DNA from: JALUZX01 sp964561605
GTDB lineage: Bacteria; Planctomycetota; UBA1135; JALUZX01
Direction of reading: 5' to 3'
Assembly: GCA_964561605.1 (NCBI GenBank)
Contig: CAZLQD010000026.1
Coordinates: 1-43,466 of the forward strand
Length of the DNA stretch: 43,466 bases
The position numbers and the translations under genes were made by a program. The notes under the pieces are model-generated. The model saw only the letters and a list, made by a program, of their open reading frames with translations, was not told the DNA's origin and did not search any database. Positions 1-8,445 of the stretch are shown one piece after another. Each line of letters opens with the position of its first letter. Positions within the stretch are counted from its first letter, which is position 1.

Positions 1-2
1 AG

Positions 3-302
3 TCGGTGGTCCCCGCCCTGGTGAGGGCCCTCAGGGAAGGCCCCCAGAACCTGGCGGCCCAGTCGGCCATCGCCACGGGTCTCGGCTTCGTGGGCGACCG
101 CAACGCCGTGCCGCCCCTGGTGGACATGCTCTTCAACAAGAAGCTCACCAGGACCACCCGGGCCTTCGCCGCCGTGGCCCTGGGCATCGTCGGCGACAAG
201 GAGGACCTGCCCTGGAACACCAAGATCGGGTTCGGTCTCAACTACAGGGCAAACGTGGAGACCCTGACGGGCGGAGCCAACGGCATCCTGGACCTCCTCT
301 GA
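3..302 (+). CDS. HEAT-repeat protein, C-terminal end (5' end outside window)
   Basis: The reading frame is open from the left edge and stops at TGA 300-302, so only the last 99 residues are present. The residues form amphipathic helix pairs typical of HEAT/PBS-lyase-type repeats, with LVDMLFNKKL and TRAFAAVALGIVG stretches. Aligned without gaps to the last 99 residues of the next gene (527-2683) I count 65 identical positions, including the shared ending GGANGILD. The two genes are therefore a tandem duplication. The paralogue carries a signal peptide, so this one is probably secreted too, but its N-terminus is not visible. The function is unknown; HEAT repeats usually act as protein-binding scaffolds. 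An internal GTG at 6 is not a credible start. Confidence 0.8.
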   Translation, partial: SVVPALVRALREGPQNLAAQSAIATGLGFVGDRNAVPPLVDMLFNKKLTRTTRAFAAVALGIVGDKEDLPWNTKIGFGLNYRANVETLTGGANGILDLL

Positions 303-526
303 ACGACAGGAGCCGGTCATCACGATCCCCCGGCCTGCGAGCCGGGGGAAGGAAGATTCCGGGAGACCCTCCCGGGGCTGGTTCCCTCCACCGGTCCCGG
401 GGGGGCTTCCCCTTTCCCTCCTCTTCCATCAAAATGAATCACCTCGGCTTTCGGCCCTCGAGGAGCCATGGTCCCGGATCCCTGCCGGGAGGACCCCGGG
501 GAGGGCCGCAAGGAAGGAGACGGGAA
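303..526. other. Intergenic region with two perfect hairpins
   Basis: This 224-bp gap separates the two tandem HEAT genes. It holds two consecutive perfect inverted repeats. The first is CCCCCGGC/GCCGGGGG (327-334 and 341-348, 6-nt loop). The second is CCGGGAG/CTCCCGG (359-365 and 369-375, 3-nt loop). Neither is followed by a T-run, so they are not classical intrinsic terminators, although in so GC-rich a genome they may still end transcription or protect the 3' end. I see no credible ORF and no convincing promoter. The 3' part contains the Shine-Dalgarno sequence of the next gene at 511-519. Confidence 0.5.
327..375 (+). terminator. Twin GC hairpins after the HEAT gene (possible terminator)
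   Basis: Two adjacent perfect stems, of 8 bp with a CTGCGA loop and 7 bp with an ACC loop, start 25 bases after the stop codon of the upstream HEAT gene. The position and stability suit transcription termination. The lack of a U-tract makes the call tentative. Confidence 0.35.
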
Positions 527-2683
527 ATGGGAAAGCGGTTTCTTCTTTTCGCCTGGTTCTTGGCCCCTTTTTTCCTCTCCGGTCTGGTCCGGGCCCACGG
601 CGGCCAATATGTCTTCGATCCCCCTCCCGACGAGACCCCTTCGCCTCCACCGAAGAACCCGGGGACGAAGAGGAGGGGGGCCGGTGGAGAATACTCCGGG
701 CCGAAAGACACGACCTTTCCCGGCCGGCCGGGAAAGGTGGGCGGCCCTTCGACGCCCCCGCCGGGGCCGCCCTCCGGTCCGGCCGCCCCCACCGGCCCCT
801 CTGCGGGAGGGCCTCCCCCGCCCTCGACGCGGCGCCCCGCTCCCCTGGGCCGGCCCCCGGTCCCCGGCAAGGGCCCCGCAACCAGGGGAATGCCCCTTCC
901 GGAATTCGATTTCACCGAATGGACTTTCTGGTGGGAGTTCAACAAGGCCCCCTATCTCCGCCTGAAGGAGAAACTCGCCAGGCGGAAGGGAATCACGAGG
1001 AACACGGGAATCCTTTGCGGCCTGCGGGGTTTCAGGAGGGAGGGGTCGAGCCTCCTTCCCTCGCCCCAGACCCTGAAGAGCGTCGTGGTACCCGCCCTGA
1101 AGAGGGCCCTCTCCGGCACCCGCAGGAGGGACATCGTGACCTCCTGCCTGGTGGCCCTCGCCAAGATCGGGGGGACTTCCGGCCTTGGGAAGACCTTCCG
1201 GAAGTTCCTCTCCTCCCCGGACCAGGAGGTCTCCGAGACGGCCGTCCTCTGCCTCGGCCTCTCGGGCGGGAAGGAGAACCTCCCCCTCCTGGAATCCATC
1301 CTCCTGGACACACCCAAGGGCAGGGCCCTGGTGAAGGACCCCTCGGGGGTGCATTTCCGAAAGCGTGCCTTCGCGGCCTACGCCCTGGGGCTCCTGGCCC
1401 GGGCCCACGAACTGGTGGACGTGAAGGAGGAGATCTTCGAAATCCTGAAGACCGCCCTCCAGGGGAAACGGTTCCCCAACCGGGACGTTCCCGTGGCCTG
1501 CGTCCTGGCGATCAGGCTCCTTCGGCCCCGGGAGGATGACCCCCTGGGAAAGGTCCTCTCCTTGAAGGCCGCCGCGTTCCTCCTGGATTCGGCCCGCGAT
1601 CCCGGGCGGTCCTTCCTCGTGAGGGCCCACTCCCTGGAAGGAGTGGCCCGCCTCCTCGGAAGGGGCGGCCCGGCCCCCCGGAAGCCTCCCTCCCAGGGGG
1701 AAGGCCGGGCCTTGACCCTCCGGGCCAAGAGGGCTCTCCTCAGGGAGAAGGCCAGGGCCTTCCTGAAGGACCTCCTGGAGAGGGGAAGGGAGAATTCCAC
1801 GATCCTCCAGTCGGCCGTTCTCGCCCTCGGGGAGATGGGAGATCCTTCCGACGGGGAGACCCTGGACCTTCTCGTGAAGACGGCCGGCGGAAAGGGACCG
1901 CGGGATCTTCAGACACGGTTTTTCGCAAACATCGCCCTGGCCTACCTCGGGGCGGCCGGGGCGGAGGGCGCCTCGAAGGACCTGGTCTCCCGCCTGGTGG
2001 AAAGGGGGCGGAAGGTGGAGAAGCCCTGGATCGCCCTGGCCCTGGGCGTGAACCAGGCGGAACTTCTCCTCCGGAAGAGGCCCCCCACTCCCGGTGCGGA
2101 AGAGGCTCTCCTCGCCGCCTTCGGGAAGCTCCGGAATCCCTCCAGGAGGGCCGCCGTGGCGGTGGCCCTGGGGCTGGCCCAGTGCCGTAAGGCCGGAGCA
2201 TGGATCCTGAGGGAGATGGAGCGCTCCCGCGTTCCTTCCTTCAAGGGGTACTGCGCCCTCTCCCTGGGCCTCATGGGATACGGCGACGCCGTGGGTGTCC
2301 TCCGGGCCCAGCTCGAGAAATCCCTCAACCTTCCCGTCCTTCTGAGGCGGACGGCCGTGGCCCTGGGCCTCTTGGGGGAGAAGTCGGTGGTCCCCGATCT
2401 CCTCGGCGTAATGGCCCGGGCCCCCAGGAACCTGGCGGTCCTCTCCTCCCTGGCCATCGGCCTGGGCCTGGTGGGAGACAGGAGGACCATCCCCGCCCTC
2501 ACGGACATGCTCTTCGACAAGAACCTGACCGACACCACCCGGGCCTTCGCCGCCGTGGCCCTGGGCATCGTCGGGGAGAGATGGCCCCTTCCCTGGAACA
2601 GCGGGATCGCAAGGGGTCTCAACTACAGGGCCGCCGTGGAGACTCTCGTAGGCGGCGCCAACGGAATCCTGGACATCCTCTAG
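527..2683 (+). CDS. Secreted HEAT-repeat protein
   Basis: The protein has 718 residues. The frame is open from ATG 434, but ATG 527 is chosen because a Shine-Dalgarno sequence (AGGAAGGAG, 511-519) precedes it and the protein then starts with a clean Sec signal peptide (MGKRFLLFAWFLAPFF, cleavage near VRA-HGG). A low-complexity Pro/Gly-rich linker follows (about residues 30-130), then helical HEAT-type repeats to the end, with recurrent units such as AVALGLLGEKSVVPDLL. The last third is a paralogue of the gene cut by the left edge. It is probably exported to the periplasm or surface as a binding scaffold; no catalytic motif is visible. Its stop codon TAG shares the palindrome CTAG (2680-2683) with the stop of the convergent gene on the other strand, so the two coding regions overlap by four bases with no space for a terminator. 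Confidence 0.8.
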   Translation: MGKRFLLFAWFLAPFFLSGLVRAHGGQYVFDPPPDETPSPPPKNPGTKRRGAGGEYSGPKDTTFPGRPGKVGGPSTPPPGPPSGPAAPTGPSAGGPPPPSTRRPAPLGRPPVPGKGPATRGMPLPEFDFTEWTFWWEFNKAPYLRLKEKLARRKGITRNTGILCGLRGFRREGSSLLPSPQTLKSVVVPALKRALSGTRRRDIVTSCLVALAKIGGTSGLGKTFRKFLSSPDQEVSETAVLCLGLSGGKENLPLLESILLDTPKGRALVKDPSGVHFRKRAFAAYALGLLARAHELVDVKEEIFEILKTALQGKRFPNRDVPVACVLAIRLLRPREDDPLGKVLSLKAAAFLLDSARDPGRSFLVRAHSLEGVARLLGRGGPAPRKPPSQGEGRALTLRAKRALLREKARAFLKDLLERGRENSTILQSAVLALGEMGDPSDGETLDLLVKTAGGKGPRDLQTRFFANIALAYLGAAGAEGASKDLVSRLVERGRKVEKPWIALALGVNQAELLLRKRPPTPGAEEALLAAFGKLRNPSRRAAVAVALGLAQCRKAGAWILREMERSRVPSFKGYCALSLGLMGYGDAVGVLRAQLEKSLNLPVLLRRTAVALGLLGEKSVVPDLLGVMARAPRNLAVLSSLAIGLGLVGDRRTIPALTDMLFDKNLTDTTRAFAAVALGIVGERWPLPWNSGIARGLNYRAAVETLVGGANGILDIL

Positions 2684-3174
2684 TCCCCGGCCCGGCCCTC
2701 CCGCTTTTCTTCCTTTCCCCCTTCCTCCCTCGGGGGAAGGGAGAAGAAGAGGATGGCACCGGCGAGGAGGGCCAGAACCGCCCATCCCGCGAGCCTGGCC
2801 CTCCTCTCCAGGAGGAGCCCTTTCTCCAGGGATTCCTTCTCCCGGAGAGCCAAGGCCAGGTTCTTTCGAGTCTGCCTTCCGAGCCTTCCTTCTCTCTCCT
2901 CCTTGCCCATGGCGGCCAGGGCCTTCCGGTAGGCCTCGACGGCGCTTCCGAGCCTCCTGAGGCGGAAGAGGGTGTCTCCCAGGATGACCAGGGGATAGGG
3001 CCGGCCGGGAAAGCGGCGGACCGCGTCTCGGGCCAAGGCAAGGACCTCCGCCGGGGGGATTCCATCCTTTACGGCCCGGTAGAGCCTTTCTTCGGCCCGA
3101 ACAGCATCTTCCTGGCCGAGAGCGGAAACCGGTAAGGCGAAGAGGAGGAGGGGAAGAAGAATGCGGGTTTTCAC
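2680..3174 (-). CDS. Small secreted/anchored TPR-like protein
   Basis: The protein has 164 residues. The start is GTG at 3174-3172, which overlaps the TGA of the upstream gene as GTGA, so translation is probably coupled. The N-terminus MKTRILLPLLLFALPVSALG looks like a signal peptide. The middle holds helix-turn-helix units that read like one or two tetratricopeptide repeats (PLVILGDTLFRLRRLGSAVEAYRKAL). Near the C-terminus WAVLALLAGAILFFSLP is a transmembrane segment followed by a charged tail. It may be an envelope protein with an extracytoplasmic TPR domain. It is the third gene of the unit that begins at 6234; no specific function can be assigned. The frame stays open well upstream of 3174, but that part lies antisense-like within the preceding gene and is not coding. 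Confidence 0.7.
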   Translation of the reverse strand: MKTRILLPLLLFALPVSALGQEDAVRAEERLYRAVKDGIPPAEVLALARDAVRRFPGRPYPLVILGDTLFRLRRLGSAVEAYRKALAAMGKEEREGRLGRQTRKNLALALREKESLEKGLLLERRARLAGWAVLALLAGAILFFSLPPREEGGKEEKREGRAGD

Positions 3175-4775
3175 TGGAGGGCTTCCTCCAGGGCCTTCCT
3201 GTAGGCCTTCCAGGTGAGACTCTCCATGGGGCACCAGTCGTCCCGGAACCAGGGACCCTTGCCGGGTTCCACCAGCTTCCACTCTCCCTTCTTCGAGAGG
3301 AGGCGGCCCAGATCCGCCAGGGCCCCGGGACGGGAAGAGGCGGAGAAACGGGCCGGGTCGGGGGAACCGCCCTTCTTCGCCGCCAGGATGTAGTTCCGGG
3401 AATCCGGAATGTGAGCCAGGAGGACGGCCTCCTGGAAGGCCTTGGCCAAGGTCCTTGCCAGGGGAAGGGCCAGGACGGCCTCCCCCGAGGGGTCGGCGAC
3501 GTTCACCGCCACCACACCGCCCGGTTCGAGGAGGCCTGCGATTTCCCGGAAGAACTCCAGGGTGGCCAGGTGGAAGGGAATGTAGATCTGGGAGGAGTAG
3601 GCGTCCAGGACGACGAACCTGTAGGGACCGCGGGCGCATCGGGTGAAGACCCGGGCGTCCACGCCGGAATGGATCCGGGCCCGGCGCGGAAGATCGAGGA
3701 ACTTCCTGCCCGCCTTCACGCAGACCGGGTCGATCTCCACGCCTTCCAGGCCGAGGCCGGGCCCGTAGTTCTCCTCGAGGAGGCGCAGGCAAGTCCCGCC
3801 GGCCGACCCCAGGGAAAGGACCCGGGCCCCCCGGGAAGGAGGCTCGTCGCAGAGGAGAGGAGCGAGGGTGAGGGCGTCGTAGTATCGGCCACCCGTATTC
3901 CCCCGGACTCCCAGGCCCAGGACGGAGTGGAATGAGTCCAGGCCCTCGTTCAGGGTGAGGAACCTCCAGGTCCGCCCCTCTTGTTCCTTCTCCAGGACCC
4001 TGACGAACTGGTAGGGGCTCTCTTCCTGGAAGAGAACCCGGGCCTTCCAGGGCCTGGGGGCCGAGGGGATGGAGGGAAGGAGGAACCCCGTCCCGCCGAG
4101 GAGGAGGCATCCCGGGAAGAGGAACTTTCCCCTCTTGCCGCCCGGGAAAAGGCCCAGTTCCAGGAGCCCCCCCGCGAGAACGAGAAGTCCCCCGGCCAGG
4201 AACAGGGTCCACTTCGTGCCCAGGGCGGGCACGAGCCACCACGTGGGGGCGAAGGTTCCCGCCAGGGCTCCCAGGGTGCCCAAGGCGTAGATCGTTCCGC
4301 TGGCCCTTCCCACCCGGGCCGGGTCCCCTCCGGCCCAGGCCCTGACGAGGAAGGGGGGAACCATGCCCATGAGGAAGACCGCCGGACCGAAGAGAAGGGC
4401 CGAAACGGGCAGGGATGCGGCCGCCATGGCCCCCAGGGCCGCCTCCAGGGGAAGGGATGGATCCAGGAAGGCCTTGGCCAGGGGGGGAAGGAGAAGGGGC
4501 GAAGCGGCCGTGAGAATCCCTCCCGCCAGGAGGGGAAGTCCCGGCCTGGGCCGGCGTGCCCGGTCCGCCAGCCGCCCCCCCAGGAGATAGCCCGCCGCGA
4601 GGGCCCCAAGGACCAGGCCGATCACGTGGGTCCAGGCCTGGACGGAGGTCCCGAACCAGGGCGCCAGGAGGCGGACGGCCGTGATCTCCAGGGCCATGGA
4701 CCCGGCCCCCCCGGCAAGGGCGGCCAGGCCGAGCAGGGCCCGGCGGGGTCGGGGACTACTCGTCCCCTCCCCCAC
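3171..4775 (-). CDS. Membrane-fused spermidine-synthase-like protein
   Basis: The protein has 534 residues. Residues about 10-235 contain about seven or eight hydrophobic segments resembling half of an MFS-type membrane domain. Residues about 245-500 form a Rossmann methyltransferase-type domain like spermidine synthase, with GSAGGT (323-328) as the cofactor loop, VEIDP (346-350) with the acidic residue after strand 2, and VVLDAYSS (388-395) in place of the usual DxxD/DAY motif. This fused family is widespread in bacteria, and its members rarely have proven polyamine activity. Start GTG 4775 has a GGGGGAG Shine-Dalgarno and overlaps the upstream gene by 20 bases. The product is an inner-membrane protein with a cytoplasmic catalytic domain; substrate unknown. 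Confidence 0.8.
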   Translation of the reverse strand: MGEGTSSPRPRRALLGLAALAGGAGSMALEITAVRLLAPWFGTSVQAWTHVIGLVLGALAAGYLLGGRLADRARRPRPGLPLLAGGILTAASPLLLPPLAKAFLDPSLPLEAALGAMAAASLPVSALLFGPAVFLMGMVPPFLVRAWAGGDPARVGRASGTIYALGTLGALAGTFAPTWWLVPALGTKWTLFLAGGLLVLAGGLLELGLFPGGKRGKFLFPGCLLLGGTGFLLPSIPSAPRPWKARVLFQEESPYQFVRVLEKEQEGRTWRFLTLNEGLDSFHSVLGLGVRGNTGGRYYDALTLAPLLCDEPPSRGARVLSLGSAGGTCLRLLEENYGPGLGLEGVEIDPVCVKAGRKFLDLPRRARIHSGVDARVFTRCARGPYRFVVLDAYSSQIYIPFHLATLEFFREIAGLLEPGGVVAVNVADPSGEAVLALPLARTLAKAFQEAVLLAHIPDSRNYILAAKKGGSPDPARFSASSRPGALADLGRLLSKKGEWKLVEPGKGPWFRDDWCPMESLTWKAYRKALEEALQ

Positions 4776-6234
4776 CGTCTCCCCCGTTCTCCTTCTGGTC
4801 GCTGCTCTCCGAGGTCTTGGGCTCGGGCTTGGGCACCTGGATTCCCACGAGAGTGTAGGTCGTGACGAATTGCGGGTCGTTGTTCAAGGCGGGAAGGATG
4901 GCCAGGGAGAGGCTCCGGCTGACCCGGAACTCCTCGGCCTTACCGTTGGTCACGACCGTAACGGGCTTGTCCAGGTCCACCAGGTCGTCGTTCAAGAGGA
5001 GGTTGTAGGAGGCGATGTTCCTGGCCTTCACGGTGATCCTGTTGGTCTTCCTGTCGGCCGTAATCTCTATCACCGGGAGATCGGCGTCGCTCCGGGCGTC
5101 TTCCACGAACTTCTCGTACTTCGAGATCTGGACCCACCAGTGCCCCCCCAGGCCGCTGAAGAGGGGCTGGAAGACCAGGTGGGGCGGGGCCGGGTTCCGC
5201 CGCCGGGCCCGGATCCAGTCCACCACCTTCTGGTTCAGCGATGGGAAGGGATACTTCTCCCCTTCCAGGACGGTGGAGTTGTTGTACTTGAACCGGTCTA
5301 TGAGCTTGGTGAACCACTGGGCGTTCGCCTTGGTGGCGGGGGAGACCAGGAAGAGGGTGGGAAGGTTGGCGAAGTCCCGGACGGCCGCACCCTGGAGGGG
5401 ACCCGGGTCGCGGAGGATCAGACCGGCGAAATACCTGGGTGCCACGTTGGCGAAGTAGAGGGCCAGGTTGGTGGATTCCTTGTTGCCTTCGATGATGATC
5501 CTGTTCCAGTCCACCTTGTGGCTGTTCAGGAACTCATTGAAGGAGTAGAGGAAGGAGCCGAGCCAATCGCCCAGGAGCTGGGCGGGGCTCTTGGGCCTCC
5601 CCTTGGGATCCAGCTCGGGCGGGAGGTCGGGGGAGAAGAAGAGGTGGTCCTCCAGGAGAGGGGAACCTTCGTAGAGGTTCTTCAGGTGATCCCTGCCGCG
5701 GTACCAGTTCTTGCTGTTGGGCCTGCGGGAAGGGAGGGAGAGGATCAGGGGAAAGGGGCGCTTCCGGCTCTCCAGGGGATATTTCTTGGGGATCCAGTAG
5801 CCGAAGGTGTGAACCTTCACCTGCCGGGTGCCGGGGACCTTCTCCTTGAATTCGCCTTGAAAGAAATCCCCCGGCCGGGTCTTGGCCTTCTTGAAGTTGA
5901 AGGCCGCCTGGAGGACCGCCCGCAGGTCCGGGGTGGAGGCGAGGAACTTGAACTTCTTCCTCTTCTCCAGGGTCTCGATGGTCTTTCTCAGGGCCTCGAA
6001 GGCCTTGGCCTTCTTCGTCCCCAGCTTGATCTTCCTGTCGGGACGTTTCTCGTTTTCATAGGCCACTTGGAGGGCCGTGTACTTGCTCAGTTTCTGGGCG
6101 ATCCTCCGGATGTCGGCGGGAGAGAGGACTCCGCCGTTCTTGGAGCCCTTCTGGGGTGCCGGGAAGGCCGCCGCCGGGATGGCCCCGAGAAAGAGCAGGG
6201 AGAGCGCAAGAAAAAAGGACCTCATGTCGGTCAC
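4756..6234 (-). CDS. Secreted alpha/beta-hydrolase-like protein, catalytic serine apparently absent
   Basis: The protein has 492 residues and a Sec signal peptide (SFFLALSLLFLGAIPAAAF). Residues about 140-340 read like an alpha/beta-hydrolase fold: strand LILSLPSR, a helix, then IIIEG followed by a helix rich in small residues and a later strand TLFLVSP. The position of the nucleophile elbow (usually GxSxG) carries GNKES at residues 250-254, so the canonical serine is missing and the protein may be a binding or inactive homologue. The C-terminus ends in an acidic Gly-rich tail. It is the first gene of a three-gene unit reading leftwards, with a sigma-70-type promoter at 6277-6306. The family assignment is by fold pattern only. 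Confidence 0.65.
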   Translation of the reverse strand: MTDMRSFFLALSLLFLGAIPAAAFPAPQKGSKNGGVLSPADIRRIAQKLSKYTALQVAYENEKRPDRKIKLGTKKAKAFEALRKTIETLEKRKKFKFLASTPDLRAVLQAAFNFKKAKTRPGDFFQGEFKEKVPGTRQVKVHTFGYWIPKKYPLESRKRPFPLILSLPSRRPNSKNWYRGRDHLKNLYEGSPLLEDHLFFSPDLPPELDPKGRPKSPAQLLGDWLGSFLYSFNEFLNSHKVDWNRIIIEGNKESTNLALYFANVAPRYFAGLILRDPGPLQGAAVRDFANLPTLFLVSPATKANAQWFTKLIDRFKYNNSTVLEGEKYPFPSLNQKVVDWIRARRRNPAPPHLVFQPLFSGLGGHWWVQISKYEKFVEDARSDADLPVIEITADRKTNRITVKARNIASYNLLLNDDLVDLDKPVTVVTNGKAEEFRVSRSLSLAILPALNNDPQFVTTYTLVGIQVPKPEPKTSESSDQKENGGDGGGGDE

Positions 6235-6276
6235 CTCGTTTCCCTTGGGTTTTTTCCGTTCTTTTGGGTTCCCACC

Positions 6277-6306
6277 ATCCTATCCCCCTTGCGAGGGAGC
6301 TGTAAA
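6277..6306 (-). promoter_or_regulatory. Sigma-70-type promoter for the 6234-2680 unit
   Basis: On the minus strand TTTACA (6306-6301) and TAGGAT (6282-6277) are separated by 18 bp, close to the TTGACA-N17-TATAAT consensus. Transcription would start near 6270, about 35 bases before the ATG at 6234. This is the only plausible promoter in the 79-bp gap. Confidence 0.5.
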
Positions 6307-6313
6307 CCTTGCC

Positions 6314-7336
6314 TCAGAAGCCCCGCCTCCCGCAGCAAAAAGCGGACCGCACCCAGAGGAGCCAGGCGTAGGGTTGGGGCGGAGCCAGGCGCAGGGTGGG
6401 TGCCATCACCCGGGCCGCTTCCTTCCTCTTCCCCCGGTCCAGGAGCAAGAGCCCCAGGCTGATCCGGGGATCCCGGGTTTTCGAAGGGGGCGCCGCGGCG
6501 ATTCCCCTGAGAAAGCACTTCCGGGCCAGGTCCATCCTCCCCAGGCACTTCCAGGAGAGGCCCTCGTCGGTGGGAAGGGCCGGGTCCCCCGGAAGGAGGC
6601 GCGCCGCTTCGTGGAGGACCATTGCGGCCTCCTGGTAACGCCCGGTGTGGCGCAGGGCCACGGCCAGGCTCAGGGCGGACCAGGCCTGCCTGGGGAAGAT
6701 CCTGTGGAGGACCCGGAAGCCCTTCACCGCCCATTCGGGCCGTCCTCCCCGGTCCACATGGACCAGGAGGCGGTAGAAGGCCTGGACGAAGCCCCAGTCC
6801 CGGAAGCCCCCTTCCAGGGCGAGGAGGCCCGCCCGGACCATCTCTTCCTCCTTCCCTCCCAGGCCCCCTGCCGCCCAGGCCCGGACCAGGTTCCCAAAGG
6901 CCCAGGGGGGAGGGGAGGGGCTCTTTTTCACGAAGGCACCCAGGAGCTCTCCCGCGGCCCTTCCCAGTCCCTTTTTCAGGAGGAGTTCCCCCGTCCTGCG
7001 GAAGAGGGGAAGGACAGCCGGCGGAAAGGGTGCCTCGGCCCGGCGAAGGTAACGGTCCAGAGCCCGGGAAGCCGGAAGGGGATCCTCCAGGAGGAGCCAG
7101 GCCCGGGCCTCCAGGAGGGGGAGGTCCTTTCCTTCCAAGGCCAGGGTCTTGAGGAGTTTCCTCGCAAGGAGAGCCCTCTCCCGCGGGTCCTTGCTCCTTT
7201 CGGCCCGGTCCGCCAGGGAGGCCGGATCCTCCCTCCCTGCTCCCCCACCCTGGGCAGTCGCCGGGACCGGTAGGAGGCCCAGGAGGATCAGAACGAAAGA
7301 TCCACGCCCTTTTCGCCCTCTACGATCTCTCCGCAC
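6314..7336 (-). CDS. Secreted TPR-like repeat protein
   Basis: The protein has 340 residues. GTG 7336-7334 is chosen because a perfect AGGAGG lies 7 bases upstream (complement of 7344-7349) and the product then starts with a charged stretch and hydrophobic core (SFVLILLGLLPVPATAQ), a signal peptide. The frame is open further upstream, but that part overlaps purM deeply. The mature part is made of helical pairs with TPR features, clearest in ALSLAVALRHTGRYQEAAMV and DEGLSWKCLGRMDLARKCF. It overlaps the 3' end of purM by 49 bp and is probably co-transcribed with it. There is no enzymatic motif; a scaffold role in the periplasm is inferred. Confidence 0.7.
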   Translation of the reverse strand: MRRDRRGRKGRGSFVLILLGLLPVPATAQGGGAGREDPASLADRAERSKDPRERALLARKLLKTLALEGKDLPLLEARAWLLLEDPLPASRALDRYLRRAEAPFPPAVLPLFRRTGELLLKKGLGRAAGELLGAFVKKSPSPPPWAFGNLVRAWAAGGLGGKEEEMVRAGLLALEGGFRDWGFVQAFYRLLVHVDRGGRPEWAVKGFRVLHRIFPRQAWSALSLAVALRHTGRYQEAAMVLHEAARLLPGDPALPTDEGLSWKCLGRMDLARKCFLRGIAAAPPSKTRDPRISLGLLLLDRGKRKEAARVMAPTLRLAPPQPYAWLLWVRSAFCCGRRGF

Positions 7337-8343
7337 GGGAAAACCTCCTCTCCTCTCTTCCTGAGGTCCCGGGCCAGGGCCTCTTCCTCCCCGGGAGGGA
7401 CCACCAGGAGGAAGCCGAAGCCCATGTTGAACACCCGGTAGGCCTCTTCCATGGAGATGCCGCCGATCTCCAGGATCAGGTCGAAGATCGCCGGCCTGGG
7501 GATTGCGCCGGCATCGATACGTGCCTTGCATCCGGCGGGGAGGATCCTGGGAAGGTTGTCCGGGATCCCCCCTCCAGTGATGTGGGCCATGCCGTGAACG
7601 TGGAACTTCTCCAGGAGAGGGAATACGGCGTGGAGATAGGACCGGTGGACCGCCAGGAGGGCCTCCCCCACGGTTCCTTCGAGCCCACGGGCACGGTCCT
7701 CGGGGCGGAGACCCGCCACGGCGAAGAGGACCTTCTGGGCCAGGCTGTAGCCGTTGGTATGGAGCCCCGAGGAGGGAAGGGCCAGGACCTTGTCCCCCGG
7801 GCGGATCTCTTCACCCGTAATCACCTTTCCTCCCGGGACGTAGCCCACGATCGTGCCCACCAGGTCGAAATCCCCCTGCTGGTAGAGGCCGGGCATCTCG
7901 GCCGTCTCTCCTCCCAGGAGGGCCATCCCGTTGTCCCGGCACCCCAGGACCAGACCTTCCACCAGGCCCTGCAACACCGGGGGTTCCAGGCTCCCCATGG
8001 CCACGTAGTCCAGGAAGAAGAGAGGCCTGGCCCCCTGGACCAGGATGTCGTTGACGCAGTGGTTCGCCAGATCCCGGCCCACGGTGTCGTAGACCCGCAT
8101 TCTCTGGGCCACCCGGACCTTGGTGCCCACCCCGTCGGTGGAGGCCACGAGGACCCCCTTTCCCGCCCCGGCCTTCTCCAGGTCGAAGATCCCTCCGAAG
8201 GAGCCGAGCTCGTGGAGCACCCCCGGGATATGGGTGGCAAGGATCTTGTCCTTCATCTCCCCCAGGGCCCGGGCGGCCTTGTCGATGTCCACACCGGCGT
8301 CCTTGTAGGTCAGGCCTTTGCGCTGGTTCTCCCTGCCTGCCAT
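7288..8343 (-). CDS. purM: Phosphoribosylformylglycinamidine cyclo-ligase (AIR synthetase)
   Basis: PurM catalyses the ATP-dependent ring closure of FGAM to aminoimidazole ribonucleotide in de novo purine synthesis, in the cytoplasm. The 351-residue length is typical. Family motifs are present: STDGVGTKVRVA, HCVNDILVQGA, GGETAEMPGLY and the Gly-rich HITGGGIPDNLPR. Start ATG 8343 is preceded by AGGAGG (complement of 8349-8354, 5-base gap). Upstream in-frame sequence runs antisense to dxr and is not coding. The gene stands alone from other pur genes and is followed by an overlapping secreted TPR-like gene. A TATACT box on the minus strand (complement of 8431-8436) is its probable -10, overlapping that of the divergent dxr. 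Confidence 0.96.
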   Translation of the reverse strand: MAGRENQRKGLTYKDAGVDIDKAARALGEMKDKILATHIPGVLHELGSFGGIFDLEKAGAGKGVLVASTDGVGTKVRVAQRMRVYDTVGRDLANHCVNDILVQGARPLFFLDYVAMGSLEPPVLQGLVEGLVLGCRDNGMALLGGETAEMPGLYQQGDFDLVGTIVGYVPGGKVITGEEIRPGDKVLALPSSGLHTNGYSLAQKVLFAVAGLRPEDRARGLEGTVGEALLAVHRSYLHAVFPLLEKFHVHGMAHITGGGIPDNLPRILPAGCKARIDAGAIPRPAIFDLILEIGGISMEEAYRVFNMGFGFLLVVPPGEEEALARDLRKRGEEVFPCGEIVEGEKGVDLSF

Positions 8344-8430
8344 TCGTTCCTCCTGGCCTCTTCCTCCCCTTCCGCCCGGCCTTTCCTTCCCCGGGGAAGA
8401 TGGCGGCAGGTAGACGAAAGGTCCAGACCC

Positions 8431-8438
8431 AGTATAGT
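8431..8438. promoter_or_regulatory. Overlapping divergent -10 boxes of purM and dxr
   Basis: The octamer AGTATAGT reads TATAGT (8433-8438) on the plus strand and TATACT (8436-8431) on the minus strand, both good -10 hexamers. GTAGAC at 8410-8415, with a 17-bp spacer, could be the plus-strand -35. For dxr the expected start of transcription, about 7 bases past the box, falls on or next to the ATG at 8446, and no Shine-Dalgarno is visible. A leaderless dxr mRNA is plausible. The purM side has room for a leader of about 80 bases with a strong Shine-Dalgarno. Confidence 0.45.
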
Positions 8439-8445
8439 CCTCCCC

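Noticed and set aside
320..2785. Very long open frame (821 codons) antisense to the HEAT gene, and similar long antisense frames across most genes in the window
   Set aside because: High GC at third codon positions removes stop codons from other frames. The translations are Pro/Gly/Arg-rich without domains, while the opposite strand encodes recognisable families.
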